From contig JARCOQ010000003.1 of NCBI GenBank assembly GCA_029207755.1, forward strand, positions 992,001 to 1,056,000: DNA of 64,000 nt. The letters run 5' to 3'. Under the pieces are notes generated by a model, which had not been told where the DNA came from, ran no database searches, and was given only the letters and a program-made list of their open reading frames with translations. Position 1 is the first letter of the stretch. Each line of letters starts with the position of its first letter. This document shows, in pieces, positions 36,993 to 48,200 of this stretch. This stretch comes from Chamaea fasciata. Its lineage: Eukaryota > Chordata > Aves > Passeriformes > Sylviidae. The translations under genes were made by a program, and so were the position numbers.

Positions 36993-39900
36993 TCAGATGA
37001 GATCAGCCACTGGAAGGAGAGAAAAGGGAAGAATTACAGGTGTGAAGTGGGTGTGTGGGGTCTCGCCAGGAGGGCAGCACTCACCGTTCATGGGCATCTC
37101 GTCGATCTGGGTGGAGTAGTACTGCTCGATGTCCCGCAGGATGCGGATGTCGTCGTTCTTCACGAAGTTGATGGCCACGCCTTTCCGGCCGTACCTGCCC
37201 GAGCGGCCGATCCTGCCGCGGGAACAGGGAACAGGGCATGGAGCTGCTGTGGGAAGGGGGAGCTCCCGCAGCCCCAGGGGAAGGCCCAGCCTACCTGTGG
37301 ATGTAGAGCTCTCTGTTGTTGGGCAGGTCGTAGTTGATGATCAGCGACACCTGAGGCACGTCCAGGCCCCGGGCCCAGACGTCTGTGGAAATGAGAACTC
37401 GGCTGCAAAGAGAGGGGCAGGGTCAGGGTCGGGGCTTTTCTGGGAATGCTCAGCACAGAGCAGCCCTGCTGCTCCTGCTCCCCCTGCCCACAGCACCACC
37501 CACACTTCTGCATGCAAAGTGTCTCCTGCATTGTCACCAAACCTCAGTCACGACAGGACCAAACCAGCCTGGATCTTTCAGAAGGAATAATGCTCCCAAG
37601 TGTTCAAAATACCAAAGATGGAGCACAGACATTTTTTTCCCTGATGTATTTTAAATGCCGCAACTCCCAACGTCTTCAGCAAAATAGAACAGACTAATTC
37701 TACACCCAGAGGTAAGAGCATCCTTCCTTGGGAAGTGGCAATGTCTCAACCCTTCCACACCACAGGAGATAGATGGAAAGTTCTCCTTAATCTGGGCTGA
37801 ACAAAGCCTCGAGAGGGAGGTATTCTGGCACTCACCTGGCACCAGATCTGAACTCTTTCATGATGGACTCCCTCTCCTTCTGGGGCATGTCCCCGTGCAT
37901 GGATGACACTGTGAAGTTGGCTTCCCTCATCTTCTCTGTGAGCCAGTCCACCTGTGAACACAGCCTGGGTTAGCCCTTGGCTCAGACAGCCAGACACAGC
38001 AGCCGTGCTCCAGAGAGTGTGCTGAGATGAGCTGCTATGGACTGAGAGACATTTCCACAAGCACTCGGAGACAAAGGGAAGTAAACAATCCTCACAGAGC
38101 ATCAGCTGTATGATACAGGGCTCCACAAGCCCTGAAAGGAAATGCATTACGAGCATTTATTCAGGAAGTGTGGTTTTGCTCCAGGAATTATAAGGATCAG
38201 ATTGAGCCCATTCTTACCCACTTCTCTAAAAAGGCAATTCCTGTCAGCTGTGCAGCTGGGCACATCCCAAAGGTCTAATCCATGGTCCTACTGAGCTGTT
38301 TCCAGATGGGGGAGCAGCCAGACCTCTTAACCAACCCAGCACAGTTTGAGACCCCCTCAGGAAGCAGCATGGCCCTCTGCTGGCCCCTGTACCTTTCTCT
38401 TGGTGTTACAGAAGATGACAGCCTGGGTGATGGTCAGCGTGTCGTAGAGATCACACAAGGTGTCAAACTTCCACTCCTCCCTCTCCACAGCCACGAAAAA
38501 CTGCTTGATGCCTTCCAGGGTCAACTCATCACTGCAGGAAGAACACCACAAGCAGGTGAGCAGCAGTGAGAAGGGCTGGGTGTGCCTCACCAGAGCCCAC
38601 CCCTCTGCCCCTGTTCTACAAAGTCCTGGGAAAAGTCATCTTTAAGAAGGGCCCTGAATATGACACATTCAGCAGAGACTGGAACTGCTCTGCTCCAGCC
38701 ACACAGCTCCAAAGGGGAATATTTCTGTTCTCATCATTTTTCCATTCCAGCTCCTCGACAAGAGAGAGACTCCTCCCCAGTCCCAGTGCACAAGGACCTG
38801 TGACACCACCAGGTGTAAACTCCAACAACACTGAGGATCAGTCAGTTAAAGGGTTTTTTTGCCTGCTATGTGATAGGAAATTATAGCAGGAAGCCTAAAA
38901 AATCCTCTGGGGGAGCCCAGGAATTGGATAAGTGAGACGGACAGATTTCCTTGAGGAGAATGAGGGGACAGCCAGGCTGAGCAGCAGCACACACAACTGG
39001 ACAAGGATAGAGTCAGGGGGATAAGTCAGCCCCTCCTGGAAAACAGGACAGGAGCACATCTGGGATGTGAGAAGGAACATGAGACACTCTCTGTACATTT
39101 AAATCAGTTAACTGTGAGCTGCCCAGGGCTGCAGCATCTCAGAGTCCCTGATCTCTCCAGGGAAAGCCACTCACCGTTTCACCAGGATGCGGATGGGGTC
39201 TGTCATGAATTTGTTGGTCATTTCCAAGATTTCATGTGGCAAAGTGGCACTGATCAGAACCACCTGTGTGGCTGGAGGCAGGTACCTGTACACATCATAA
39301 ATCTGCTCCTTGAAGCCTGCAGTGCAAATCAAGCCACACACCATGGTTAGCACACCCTTCTCCCAAACACGCTCCCCTTTCACACTGTGAGCTACAATTC
39401 AGCTCTGGCTCTGTACTGTGGGATGAACACTGTTGTGTAAATCAGTAACATCAGACAAGGCATGCTCTGTAGTTTAACCCATTACAGCCCATCTTCCTAA
39501 AAACCAACTTTTAGAAGTGGGCCTGCTAGCTGGGACACCCTAGAACCCCAAAGAAGCAAGGAGAAAGCAAGCAAAAGGGAGACAAATGCTTTACCTTTAT
39601 TGAGCATTTCATCTGCTTCATCCAAGACCAGCATTTTGATGGCACGAGTTCTCAGACTCCTGCGACGGATCATATCTGCAAGATTTCACTCTGTGAGATG
39701 GGAATGCCCTGAAAACAGCTGAGCCCAGACTGCTCCCACCCCTGGCAGGGCATTCTGCTGGAGGAGGGACAGATGGGAGAAATATAAAATGCCAGATGAA
39801 CTTTTTGTCAGCAGAATCCATAGATCCTGTTTGAGAATCAGCTCAATTTGGCAACTGCTACGTTTTAGGTTTTTGTTTGTGTTTTTTCACTTGTTGGGAG

Positions 39901-42731
39901 CAGCTGATGCTCTCCCAGTGACAGGAGCTTGTCAGACCCAGAAGATGTGAGCCTGAAGGCCAACAATGCCCCTGTGGTAACGGCCACAGTAAATGTTAAA
40001 CCAGAAGGTACCAGCTGCAAGGGCACCCGATTTAACCAACATGCAGCAACAACCAGGACACAGAAAACGGGGGCCTAATTTTGGCATTCATGTAGGCCTG
40101 GCTTCTACCCCCTTGAAGATTCAGGGCTTGTAATATTTTCTCCTTTCTCCAAAGCCACCACGTAAAGAGTCACCTCAACAATGAACAGCAAAGCACAAAG
40201 AAAATGAAAATACCACCACCACCGATTTCCCTGCAGCCTTTCCAGGCACTAGAGCAGCAAGTTACCTTGTTGCAGTTCAGCCTGCTGTTACACTAACAGT
40301 GTTAGGATAAATTTCCTTACCAAACACCCTGCCCGGGGTGCCGGCCACCACGTGCTGCCCGTAATCCAGCTTGCGGATATCCTCCCCCACGTTGGTGCCG
40401 CCGATGCAGGCATGGCACTGCACGTTCATGTAGTCCCCCAGGGCCAGCAGCCCCTGTGTGCACACAAGGAAATGGATTCATTACCCCAGGAGCTCTCTCC
40501 TCAGGAGATGAAGGTTTGTGTGTTTTTCAGAGATGTCAGCACAAGGAGAAGTGGGATAAGCTGTGCTTTCAGCTCTGAGAAGCAGAGAAACACCAGAGCG
40601 CTGGCCCCAGGCCTTGGCAGTGCTCTGCAGACAGGGATGGAACTGCTCCTACCTTCTGGATCTGCACAGCCAGCTCCCGAGTCGGCGCCAGGATCAGGGC
40701 TTGGGTCTCGCGGACCTGGTAAAACAGGGAACCCCACGGGAGTTAACCACAGCCAGAGAGATGAATCCACTGAACGGTGTCTGTGAAAGGTCACAGCTGA
40801 AAGCTCTATCACTGAATTCTGTGCTAAAGAAAAAAGAAGTGTGGACATTTCTGGCAGAATAGACCACACTTCCAGCCTGTTTCAGTTCTCTGTGTTTGGT
40901 TCAGACAAACACCTGGCACTGCTCAAGGGCTCCAAGACAAAGTTTTGAAGTGTCGCCTCTAAAAGTATAATGAGCAAAAGCTGCCCTTTGCACTTAGAAC
41001 ATGCAACCTTTGTTTTCATGTCCCCAGGCAGTGACACATGAGGAACAACCCCAGCCCACTGAAAACCACCCTTTTCTTCAACTGTACCTACTCCAGAACT
41101 ATTGGATGGACACGATGCCCCTGAGCGGAACAAAAGCAAACAGCTGTCTGTCAAACACCTGGGTTTGATTCTGTGCAATGCGTGGCAGCTGTTCAGACAG
41201 GCTGGTGATGCTGTTAGGACTGCCTGAAGGCAATTCTGCTTGCTGAGAGATTACCTTTGCCCTAACAGGTGAAAGAGGTCAGCTGTTAAAGAGAACTATG
41301 ACTACAAGACACCATCTGAACTTATTTTGCCAGACTGGCTTTAACAGTTAAATTGTTACAGAGTCTGGTGAAGTTCTCAGTCAGTTTCTGTCTGAGGTTC
41401 CCTGGCCATAATGAAAAGATTTTAACGTAAACCTTCATTTATTCACTCTTAAAGAACACACTTTTATGATGAAGGCCAGTGATCTAGTAAAAATGACTTT
41501 TAGCACATGCTGCTGTGAGATTACCTGTATGTCCAGGCATTGTAGAACAGATATGGAGAACGTTGCTGTCTTCCCTGTTCCCGACTGTGACCTGGGAGAC
41601 AGAGGTGTGGTGAACACTCTGCATGTCTGGACAAACAGTACAGGCAATTTAACACATCCCACCCCTCTGCACAGAACTCAGCAGTGCCAACCAAGGCTTG
41701 CTATGATCACAGCCTGATGTGCAGCTTTGAGAAGCTGGGACACAACACCCCAGGGTACCCAGATCTGGCACGTTCACTCCTTATCAGACCAGCATTTTAA
41801 CTTTCTGCCATCTGCCACACATACACTTTTCTCCAAGGAAACGACAGATAAGCCAATGCAATTTGCAAGGCTAGTAATTTGCACTAGCGACCAAGAAAGG
41901 ATTTTTTTCAGTGGGATGCATATCCTTTTTTTGTCTCTAAGACATATTTCTTACAGTGACTAAACCTAGAAAACTTTGGCATAACCCACTGTTAGGATCA
42001 CAAGCTAGGCAATGTCACTGTTTTGCTTGTCACATCGAAAAACCACACAATAGTTTGGATTGGAAGGGAATTAAATAACATCCCCCCTGCCATGAGAAGG
42101 GACACCTTTCACTAGACCAGGTTACCCAGAGCATCATCCAGCCTGGCCTGGAGCACTTCCAGGGATGGGACATCCACAGCTGCTCTGGCCAACGTGGCCC
42201 CAATTCCAGGTCTCTCCCCACGCCCTGCCAGGCACCATCCCAGCCCCACGGGTGGCCGATCCCGCTTCCAGCCCCACGGCAGGGAGTGGGACCGACACCA
42301 CCCGCCCCGGCCCGGCCGCACTCACTGGGCGATCACGTCTCTTCCCTTGATGATCTGCTTGATGGCTCGCTGCTGGATGGCCGACGGCTTCTCGAACCCT
42401 GCGGGACACGGCACAGGGTCAGGCCAGGCCCCGGCGGCGGCCGCGGGGCGCAGGGCCCTCATCCGGGCCCTGCCCCGGCCCACGGGCCGCTGCTCGCCCT
42501 CAGCGCGTCCCCGGCCCCGCGTGCCCCGGCCCCGCGTCCCTTCCCCCGCCGGCCCCGCCGCCCACCGTAGGCGTAGATGCCGCGCAGCAGGTCCTCCCGC
42601 AGGCCCATGGTGTCGAAGGTGGGCGTCACGTCCACCTCCTCGCTCGTCTCGAACTCCACCTTGGTCATGTCCTCCTCCTTCATGAGGCGCTTCCGCGCCG
42701 AGCCGCCCGCGGACCCCGCGGACCCCGCCAT
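36993..42731 (-). CDS. EIF4A3: EIF4A3, DEAD-box helicase of the exon junction complex, spliced gene
   Basis: Nuclear ATP-dependent RNA clamp deposited upstream of exon junctions, acting with MAGOH, RBM8A and CASC3 in mRNA export, localisation and nonsense-mediated decay. Coding exons in transcript order: 42731-42566, 42398-42326, 41591-41525, 40715-40653, 40453-40321, 39675-39595, 39316-39175, 38531-38393, 37951-37836, 37402-37295, 37212-37085, 37009-36993. The bases sum to 410 codons plus stop (human 411 residues), and every phase agrees. Motifs in order are Q motif (FEKPSAIQQ), Walker A (SQSGTGKT), [30 protein letters not shown] and HRIGRSGR, ending MPMNVADLI. Residues from EEDMTKVEF onward are nearly invariant with mammals; only the first dozen differ. 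It is a normal intron-bearing gene, not a retrocopy. Confidence 0.97.
37295..37951 (-). CDS. EIF4A3: EIF4A3 exons 9-10: RecA2 domain motifs
   Basis: Exon 9 (37951-37836) encodes [22 protein letters not shown] and the [12 protein letters not shown] segment. Exon 10 (37402-37295) encodes [19 protein letters not shown], containing motif V (ARGLD). The junction splits a Ser codon (2+1). The intron between them (433 bases) carries no recognised feature. These exons form the second RecA fold, which closes on ATP and RNA. Confidence 0.96.
39175..40453 (-). CDS. EIF4A3: EIF4A3 exons 5-7: DEAD and SAT motifs
   Basis: Exon 5 (40453-40321) carries [14 protein letters not shown] and the TPGRV motif Ib. 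Exon 6 (39675-39595) carries [10 protein letters not shown], the DEAD Walker B motif that coordinates magnesium and ATP. Exon 7 (39316-39175) carries [14 protein letters not shown], the SAT motif coupling hydrolysis to strand separation. All splice sites are GT-AG on the minus strand. Introns 5 and 6 contain no recognised exon. Confidence 0.96.
42040..42250 (-). repeat. CR1 LINE 3' fragment in EIF4A3 intron 2
   Basis: The plus strand reads as a reverse-complement CR1 tail: tagtttggattggaagggaatt, then ccatgagaagggacacc, cactagaccaggttaccc and agcctggcctggagcacttcc. The element is in sense with EIF4A3 and ends within about 80 bases of the exon 2 donor. It is truncated and non-coding. Confidence 0.85.
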
Positions 42732-43129
42732 GGCCGCGCCGCCGACACTCAACGTCCGTCGCGCGCGCCCTGCGCCGCCACTGCGCCTGCGCGGGGAGCG
42801 GGGCGGGAGCGGCTCGCGCCTGAGCGGGGAGCGGCGCGCGTGCGTGAGGGGCACGGGGGCGCGCGCGCAGCACCACGGGATGGCGGCGCACTCGGCCGGG
42901 CTCTCAGGACATCGCCCGGCCCCACGGGGTCTGGAGCGTCTCCAGAGGGAGAGCCCGTGACCTCCCTGCCCTGGGCCGCCCGTTCGGTGCAAAGAAATTT
43001 GTCCCCGTGCTGAGGTGGAACTTTGCGGGTTAGTTTACGGCCACTGCTCCTCGTGCCGTCATCGGGAAAAGCCTGGCACCATCCTCTTGGCACGTGCCTT
43101 TGAGACATCTGTATTTTTGTACGCATGGC

Positions 43130-43265
43130 TGATGAGATCCCCAATCAGTCTTCCCTCCAGACTAACCAGGCCCAGCCCCCTCAACCTTTCCTCACGAGAG
43201 GTGAGCCAGCCATCAGCATCATCTCTGTCGCCCTCCGCTGGCGCCTCTCCAGGAGGAGCCTGTCG
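43130..43265 (-). repeat. CR1 LINE internal fragment between EIF4A3 and NINL promoters
   Basis: The plus strand shows a reverse-complement CR1 segment: ctccagactaaccaggccca, cctcaacctttcctcacgag, aggtgagccagcc and atctctgtcgccctccgctgg. These match the CR1 region encoding the end of its second open frame. The copy is short and diverged. It splits the CpG-rich interval between two promoters. Confidence 0.75.
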
Positions 43266-43469
43266 TGGCCCGAGGAGCCCAGAAGTGCACAGAGGAAAGC
43301 GGCAGGATCGATTCCCTCCGCCTCCCAACGCCGCTCTTCCCCATTCACCTCAGGAAACGCAGCCAGGGGCTGGACGGGGCGGCGGGCGCGCCCTGCGCAT
43401 GTGCGGGGCCTCAGCGCGAACGGAGCCGAGCCCAGCCGAGCCGAGCCGAACACAGCCGGGCCCGGGCCG

Positions 43470-43518
43470 ATGGTGCCGTGTCCGCGTTCCCCGCGGATGC
43501 ATCGCCCCGTTTTCCACG
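43470..43518 (+). other. Possible first exon of the NINL-locus transcript
   Basis: In the right-hand CpG-rich block an ATG (43470) opens a short frame, MVPCPRSPRMHRPVFH, that runs into a plausible donor (cacg before gtatgt at 43519). One base is left over, which would be in phase with the NINL-like segment at 44660. It bears no resemblance to the NINL N-terminus and could be an untranslated exon or chance. It is offered only as a candidate transcription entry point for the downstream locus. Confidence 0.3.
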
Positions 43519-43520
43519 GT

Positions 43521-44659
43521 ATGTCCGTGTCTTTAAAGCAGCCAAGGCTCAGCAGCTCCGTGGGATGAGGTTTGTAAAAAGCGTCCTGGGTGATGGTCTC
43601 GATCTCTGCAGCTTGGGTAAGGAAGCATTAAGTCATTGCCAGTCCCCTGCACAGGACAGTTCGCTTGTGTTCCAGACATCACACGCTTGGAAAGGTTTTT
43701 CCATCCATTTCCCCGTGCCCCCCGCCAAAAAAAAAAAAAAAAACATAAAAGGTAAAGATCAGGGTTTCCTGAGAACAGCTCAGGCCAAGATGTTTCTTCC
43801 CACGGTGGGTGATTCCGCAGACAGCAGTCAGGCATCTGAGGACGGTGATTTGGCGAGAGTTCTTCACCAGTTTTTAGATCTGGTCTGGAAGGCTTCCTTG
43901 GGAACTGCCTGAGTAGGAGCAATCCCTGCCCAGGTGCTGTGGGATTGTCCTACAGAACAACAGGGGGCTGCTTGAGCCTTATGGGAGGGAGAGGGATGCA
44001 CATCCCAGCAGAGGAAAAACATCCCCCCAGTTCTAGTACTGACCTCAGAAGTGCTGATGTCTCTGCACCTCACATGTGACACAGATTGTCCTCCTGTTAG
44101 TGCATGAACAAGCTTCGTCCACGTTTCCTTTGTTTGATGTAAAATAATATTCTCCTTAGTGCTCTCAGTTCCAAGGATTGGCAAGGCATTTGCTTTTGAA
44201 GTAGCAGCACGTTAATGTGCTTAGGTGGAAGTGAATCTCTGCTTACCCTGACAGCCAGGACAGCTCAGTCCAGGATCTTGAGAGAAAAAAAGATAAGAAA
44301 GGATAGTTTCAGATTCTGTTGGCTTAAGACTTTGAGGTAACAGCTCTCTGAAGACAGGCTTCTTCCACACCTGGTACAAAATCGGTGCTTTTGGAAATGT
44401 TGTGAGTTCTGTATCAGCTTTCTGGGTTCTGCTCTTTGGTCAGGCAGAATGTTGGCTGGCAGTCCCCATGTGACAGCTTTCACAAGACCCTATAGGTGAT
44501 ATAACTTTCAGTGCTGCTCTTTCTGCAGCCTGGGGTTGTTTCTAAAATGTTCTTCAGTATTGATTTGGTCTCTGAAGTTTCCCTTTGGTATTGAAAGCCA
44601 TCAGTTTTCTTCTGCCAATTTGGCCCCACTGACTTATTCCTGCGGGTTTTTTTCCTCAG
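43521..44659. other. Interval searched for NINL EF-hand exons, none found
   Basis: About 1.1 kb between the CpG-rich block and the first NINL-like segment. Human NINL begins with EF-hand pairs and several hundred residues before the region homologous to 44660. I read all frames here and found nothing resembling an EF-hand loop or the flanking sequence. It contains a poly-A run at 43728-43744 and unremarkable DNA. Confidence 0.5.
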
Positions 44660-44900
44660 CATCAGAGGGGAACGCTCAGGGAAGCAGCCTCTCCTTCTGG
44701 CCAAGCTACCTGGGCCCACATCACTTCTCCAGCATCAGCGAAGGCACTGGATTTGCCAAGCCTCAACTTGTCCTTGCCACCTGAGCCCTGGAAGAACTTA
44801 GAGGAGACCTCAGGGTCCCTGGTGCTGCCTGGATCTGCTGTGGTGGGTGAAGTGAGCGACTCCTGGGGTGGGAGAAGCGCTTGCAGCCAGGTTCAGGGCG
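44660..44900 (+). pseudogene. NINL: Decayed NINL exon (segment before the coiled coil)
   Basis: After a good acceptor (tttttttcctcag, 44659) one frame reads SEGNAQGSSLSFWPSYLG and then FSSISEGTGFAKPQLVLAT. This aligns with the human NINL stretch around FSSIDDGSGFAFPDQVLAM. The next codon, where human has Trp, is TGA (44782-44784). Beyond it, residual similarity continues only by changing frame, and no clear donor keeps the reading frame. I read this as an exon that has lost coding capacity. A single alternative is an unrecognised short-form exon ending before the stop. Confidence 0.5.
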
Positions 44901-45075
44901 GGTTTGGTCACCCCTGGGCTGGGGGAATGTGGGGGTGGATGTCATCTGGGCTTACCTGTGAGTTGGGGGGACATCCCTGAAGGACTGGAGGGTGGCCAGG
45001 TGATGTAACAACAGGAATTCTGTTGGAACTGTTGGAGGAGGGAGGAAGTGATCTCTGTCTGTGCTGTTCCTGCAG

Positions 45076-45204
45076 AGGAGGAGCAGCAGCACGGAGGAGC
45101 CTGGCAGGGCTGCCTGCAGCTCTGGACAGCACACTCATGGTCCCCAGGAGTGGCCTCCAGCAGGCAGCGGGCACCTCCTACAGATACAAACTGCAGTGCC
45201 TCTG
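45076..45204 (+). CDS. NINL: NINL-like exon: start of coiled-coil region
   Basis: The acceptor is gttcctgcag and the donor gtaagg. The frame fixed by the next exon reads SLAGLPAALDSTLMVPRSGL then QQAAGTSYRYKLQCL, aligning with the human segment around WALDNELM and QQAALACYHQEL. It ends two bases into a codon completed as Trp by the following exon. The adjacent intron carries the LTR-like repeat. Confidence 0.6.
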
Positions 45205-48200
45205 GTAAGGACACTGCTCCCTCTTGTTGGAACCCTGGGGGATTCCAGACCACCTGTGTCCACAGGCACTGACCCCCCAGCAAACACTGCATTGGGCCTG
45301 AGCCCGTGGAAAAGGCTCCCAAAACTGAGTGACAGCACTGGGATTGTGGGTGTGGGGTTTGGATAGAAGGGTGTGATAGCACAGGGTGGGAAACTCAGAG
45401 TTTAAGGGTTTAGAATATAATAATATATATATAAAGCTAGATGGAGGTTTTAGGGCAGAGGCTGAGTCCTTCTTTTTCACCTTCTTCTCCATGGCTCTGG
45501 GTGGAATTTTGTAATTGGGTAGAAAAATCCACATTGCGGGCCGCAGGTGGTTGGTTCTTGGGTTAAAAGTAAAAATAATTGAGGTGTCATTTAATAATTG
45601 GATAGTTTGTTCTTAAAACACTTTGTAGAGTGATAGAGACAGAGCCATTTTTTAGTTTGTTAGCTAGAACTCACAGCTTGTGAGACTGCAACATAGATAA
45701 GAGCTAATAAACATCTGAGTCAGAACAAGGAACACCGTCTCACGCATTTAATCCCGACTCTGTCAAAAAGAAGATTAAAAGCAACACCAGTGAGGAGGCC
45801 CCTTCTGTGGGCTGCCTGAGGGGTCTCCTCATGCCCTGCTCGCTGTGTCTGCAGGAGCCAGGTGAGGCAGATCGCCAGGGAGAGGGACAAGGCCAGGCTC
45901 AGTCTGGAGAAGGCAGAGAGACACTGCCTGCAGCTGGGCAGGGAGCTGGATGAGCAGTACACGGCTCTGGAGCACACCCAGAGCAAGCTCAGGTAGGAGG
46001 GCTTCTGTTGGTGGGGTGGAGAAAATGTCCTTACGCATCCCAGTGTCCCTTTTGAAACTCCCACTTGTTTTGCCAACGTGCCAGTAGCAGGAACGTCCCA
46101 GGAACATGCTCTGCCTGTCCCAACCGTGTTGCTTTTTTCCTCCCAGGGATTTTCAGGCAGAAATAGAGGCAAAAGAGCTGCTCTTGCGGCAAGCAGTGAG
46201 TCACCAGGCAAAGCTGGAGGCTGATACACGGCTCCTCCAGGGCAAAGAGGCCAAGCTGCAGGGGAGACTGAACCGTGTGATGAACGTAAGTAAAACTGCC
46301 TTGGATGAAACATCCTTGCTCTTTCAGAGGTGGCAAAGCAGAGGTGGTGACAAATATAGATGCTTCACTTCGCTCCTGTTGGGAAGAGCAGGAATTTCCT
46401 GCAGGGGAATCATCAGCCACATCCATACAGTTGTATTGAGTACAGGCCTTGTTACCTTGCCATGGCATTACCAAACTGCTGTGGTGTCTGTTGGCAGTGG
46501 TTTGGCCCTTGGGAACACCTGAAAACACAATGACCAAAGCTAAAACTGTGCCAGGGACCATGTCAAAGGCAGAGAGCATGGTGTCTGCATGCCTGGGATT
46601 ACCCCACTTCTGTTCAGTTAGAAGTCCAGGTGGAGATAGCTCAGGACTTGCTGCCTTTGTTATCTGTGGGGGAAACCACAGTTTTGGGGAGCAGAGGGAG
46701 ATGATCCTGTGGGGCTGTCTAGCTCTTACTGTGCAAAACCCGCTGCTGTCTTTTGGAGAGATGAGCCCGTGTGGTGTCAGCAATGTGCTGTCCTGTTGTG
46801 GTTTAGGGATGGTGCTCCCCAATTTAGTTCTGCTACCAAGGCTCTCCAAACCACTCCGCTGCTGGCTCACTCCTTCTCTCTGCTTTTCAGTGGCTGGAGA
46901 GGGGAACTGGAGGCACAAAAGGCAAAGACCTTGGGTTGAGATAAGAACGGTTTGCTGGAAACAGCAATGAGATGAGAAACAACCAGTGACAGCAACAATA
47001 TTAACAACAGAAGTGTACACAAGAGAGGGTGATTTCCGTGCCAAATGCTCATTGCAGGGCAGCCACATTTTCTCTGGAAGGCATGTCCTTCTCCCTGGAA
47101 TCGAGACAGAGTTCCTTCCCTCTATCCCCAGCAATGGCTGAGTACAGAATTACATCTGGGCCTGAGCCACATCCCCCCCTGGTTACTGCAAAGACCAACC
47201 CTGTCCAAAGATCAAACCAGGCCATGGCCAGGCTCTCCTGGGAGCTCTGCTGTGTCTGGTGTGCTGATGTGCCAGTTGTTTCACAGCTCCCTGCTGAGGA
47301 CCTGTGGCTGATAAACCCATCCTGCCACGTCAGGACCCACGGCATCAGGGAGATCTCCATTTTATCTGCAGGAGAACACGCAGCTACAAAACAAGGTCAC
47401 AGAGATGGCTGAGAAACTGTCAGCCTCTGAGGAAATGGTGTTGGAGCTGCAAAAAGAACTCAACCACATTGTGAAGGATAAGGTAAGCTCTCTCTGTTGC
47501 AGTCGAATAAGGACTTTTCAGGAATTCATGAAAAAATTGATCTTGTATTTTTTGTGTCAGTGGCTACTGTCTCCCCCTGTGTGAGCTCTCCTGCACATTA
47601 ATGACAGGAGGAAACTGGAGGGAAAAAGAAAAGGGCGTGAGGAAAGTTTCCAGCTGTAGAGAATTCTACAAATGTGCTGAATGTACAAAATTCTACAATA
47701 TACAAAAAATTTTACAAATGTTTCTTCAAGGGAAAACTTTATAGAGTTCGGTTTCCAGGAAAGTTTTATTTTTCACTAGTATTGAAGTAAAGGGTTTGTT
47801 TTAGTATCTTCCACTCCCAAAGTGAATCTGGGGAAGGAAGTCAGTCTGTGATCTTGCTAGCCAGGAAAGGCTGCCCGTGTTTTGATGTCTCACATGTGGA
47901 GAAGAATGTTTTTCCTCCTCTTCCTGATCCATCCCACAGGCAATGGGCCCCTTGGGGAGCCTTCTGTTAAATGTATGGGGGTAGCACCATGACCCCAGCG
48001 ATTTAGCAGAGCTTTTGACTCTCCATTTGGGGATGATTGTCTTGCTGAGCAGTGTTTCCTTGTGCAGCTGGAGCAGGGGGAGCCCCAGAGCCCAGAGTTC
48101 CTGGAGCAGAGCCAGCGCTTTGCCGAGATTGTGCAGGAGTACGAGCGGCAGTGCCAGGTATGTGTGTGCTGCTGGGGACACTGCTGCTCTCTGCAGCACA

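Larger units (their letters stand above)
42400..43520. promoter_or_regulatory. CpG-rich bidirectional promoter interval, EIF4A3 / NINL locus
   Basis: CpG dinucleotides are dense from about 42400 to 42900, covering EIF4A3 exon 1 and its upstream flank, and again from 43360 to 43520. A less CpG-rich stretch with a CR1 fragment lies between. EIF4A3 reads leftward from 42731 and the NINL locus lies to the right, so the layout is head-to-head with about 0.7 kb between candidate starts. An imperfect AGCCG pentamer array occurs at 43424-43450. No TATA box is evident. Shared regulation is inference from arrangement only. Confidence 0.6.

Noticed and set aside
36993..42731. EIF4A3 as EIF4A1/EIF4A2 or a processed copy
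   Set aside because: The VADLI end, the EEDMTKVEF segment and eleven introns identify EIF4A3 and rule out a retrocopy.
46031..47134. 367-residue minus-strand open frame
   Set aside because: It runs antisense across a NINL exon and its introns, with no recognisable domain. It is a stop-poor shadow frame.
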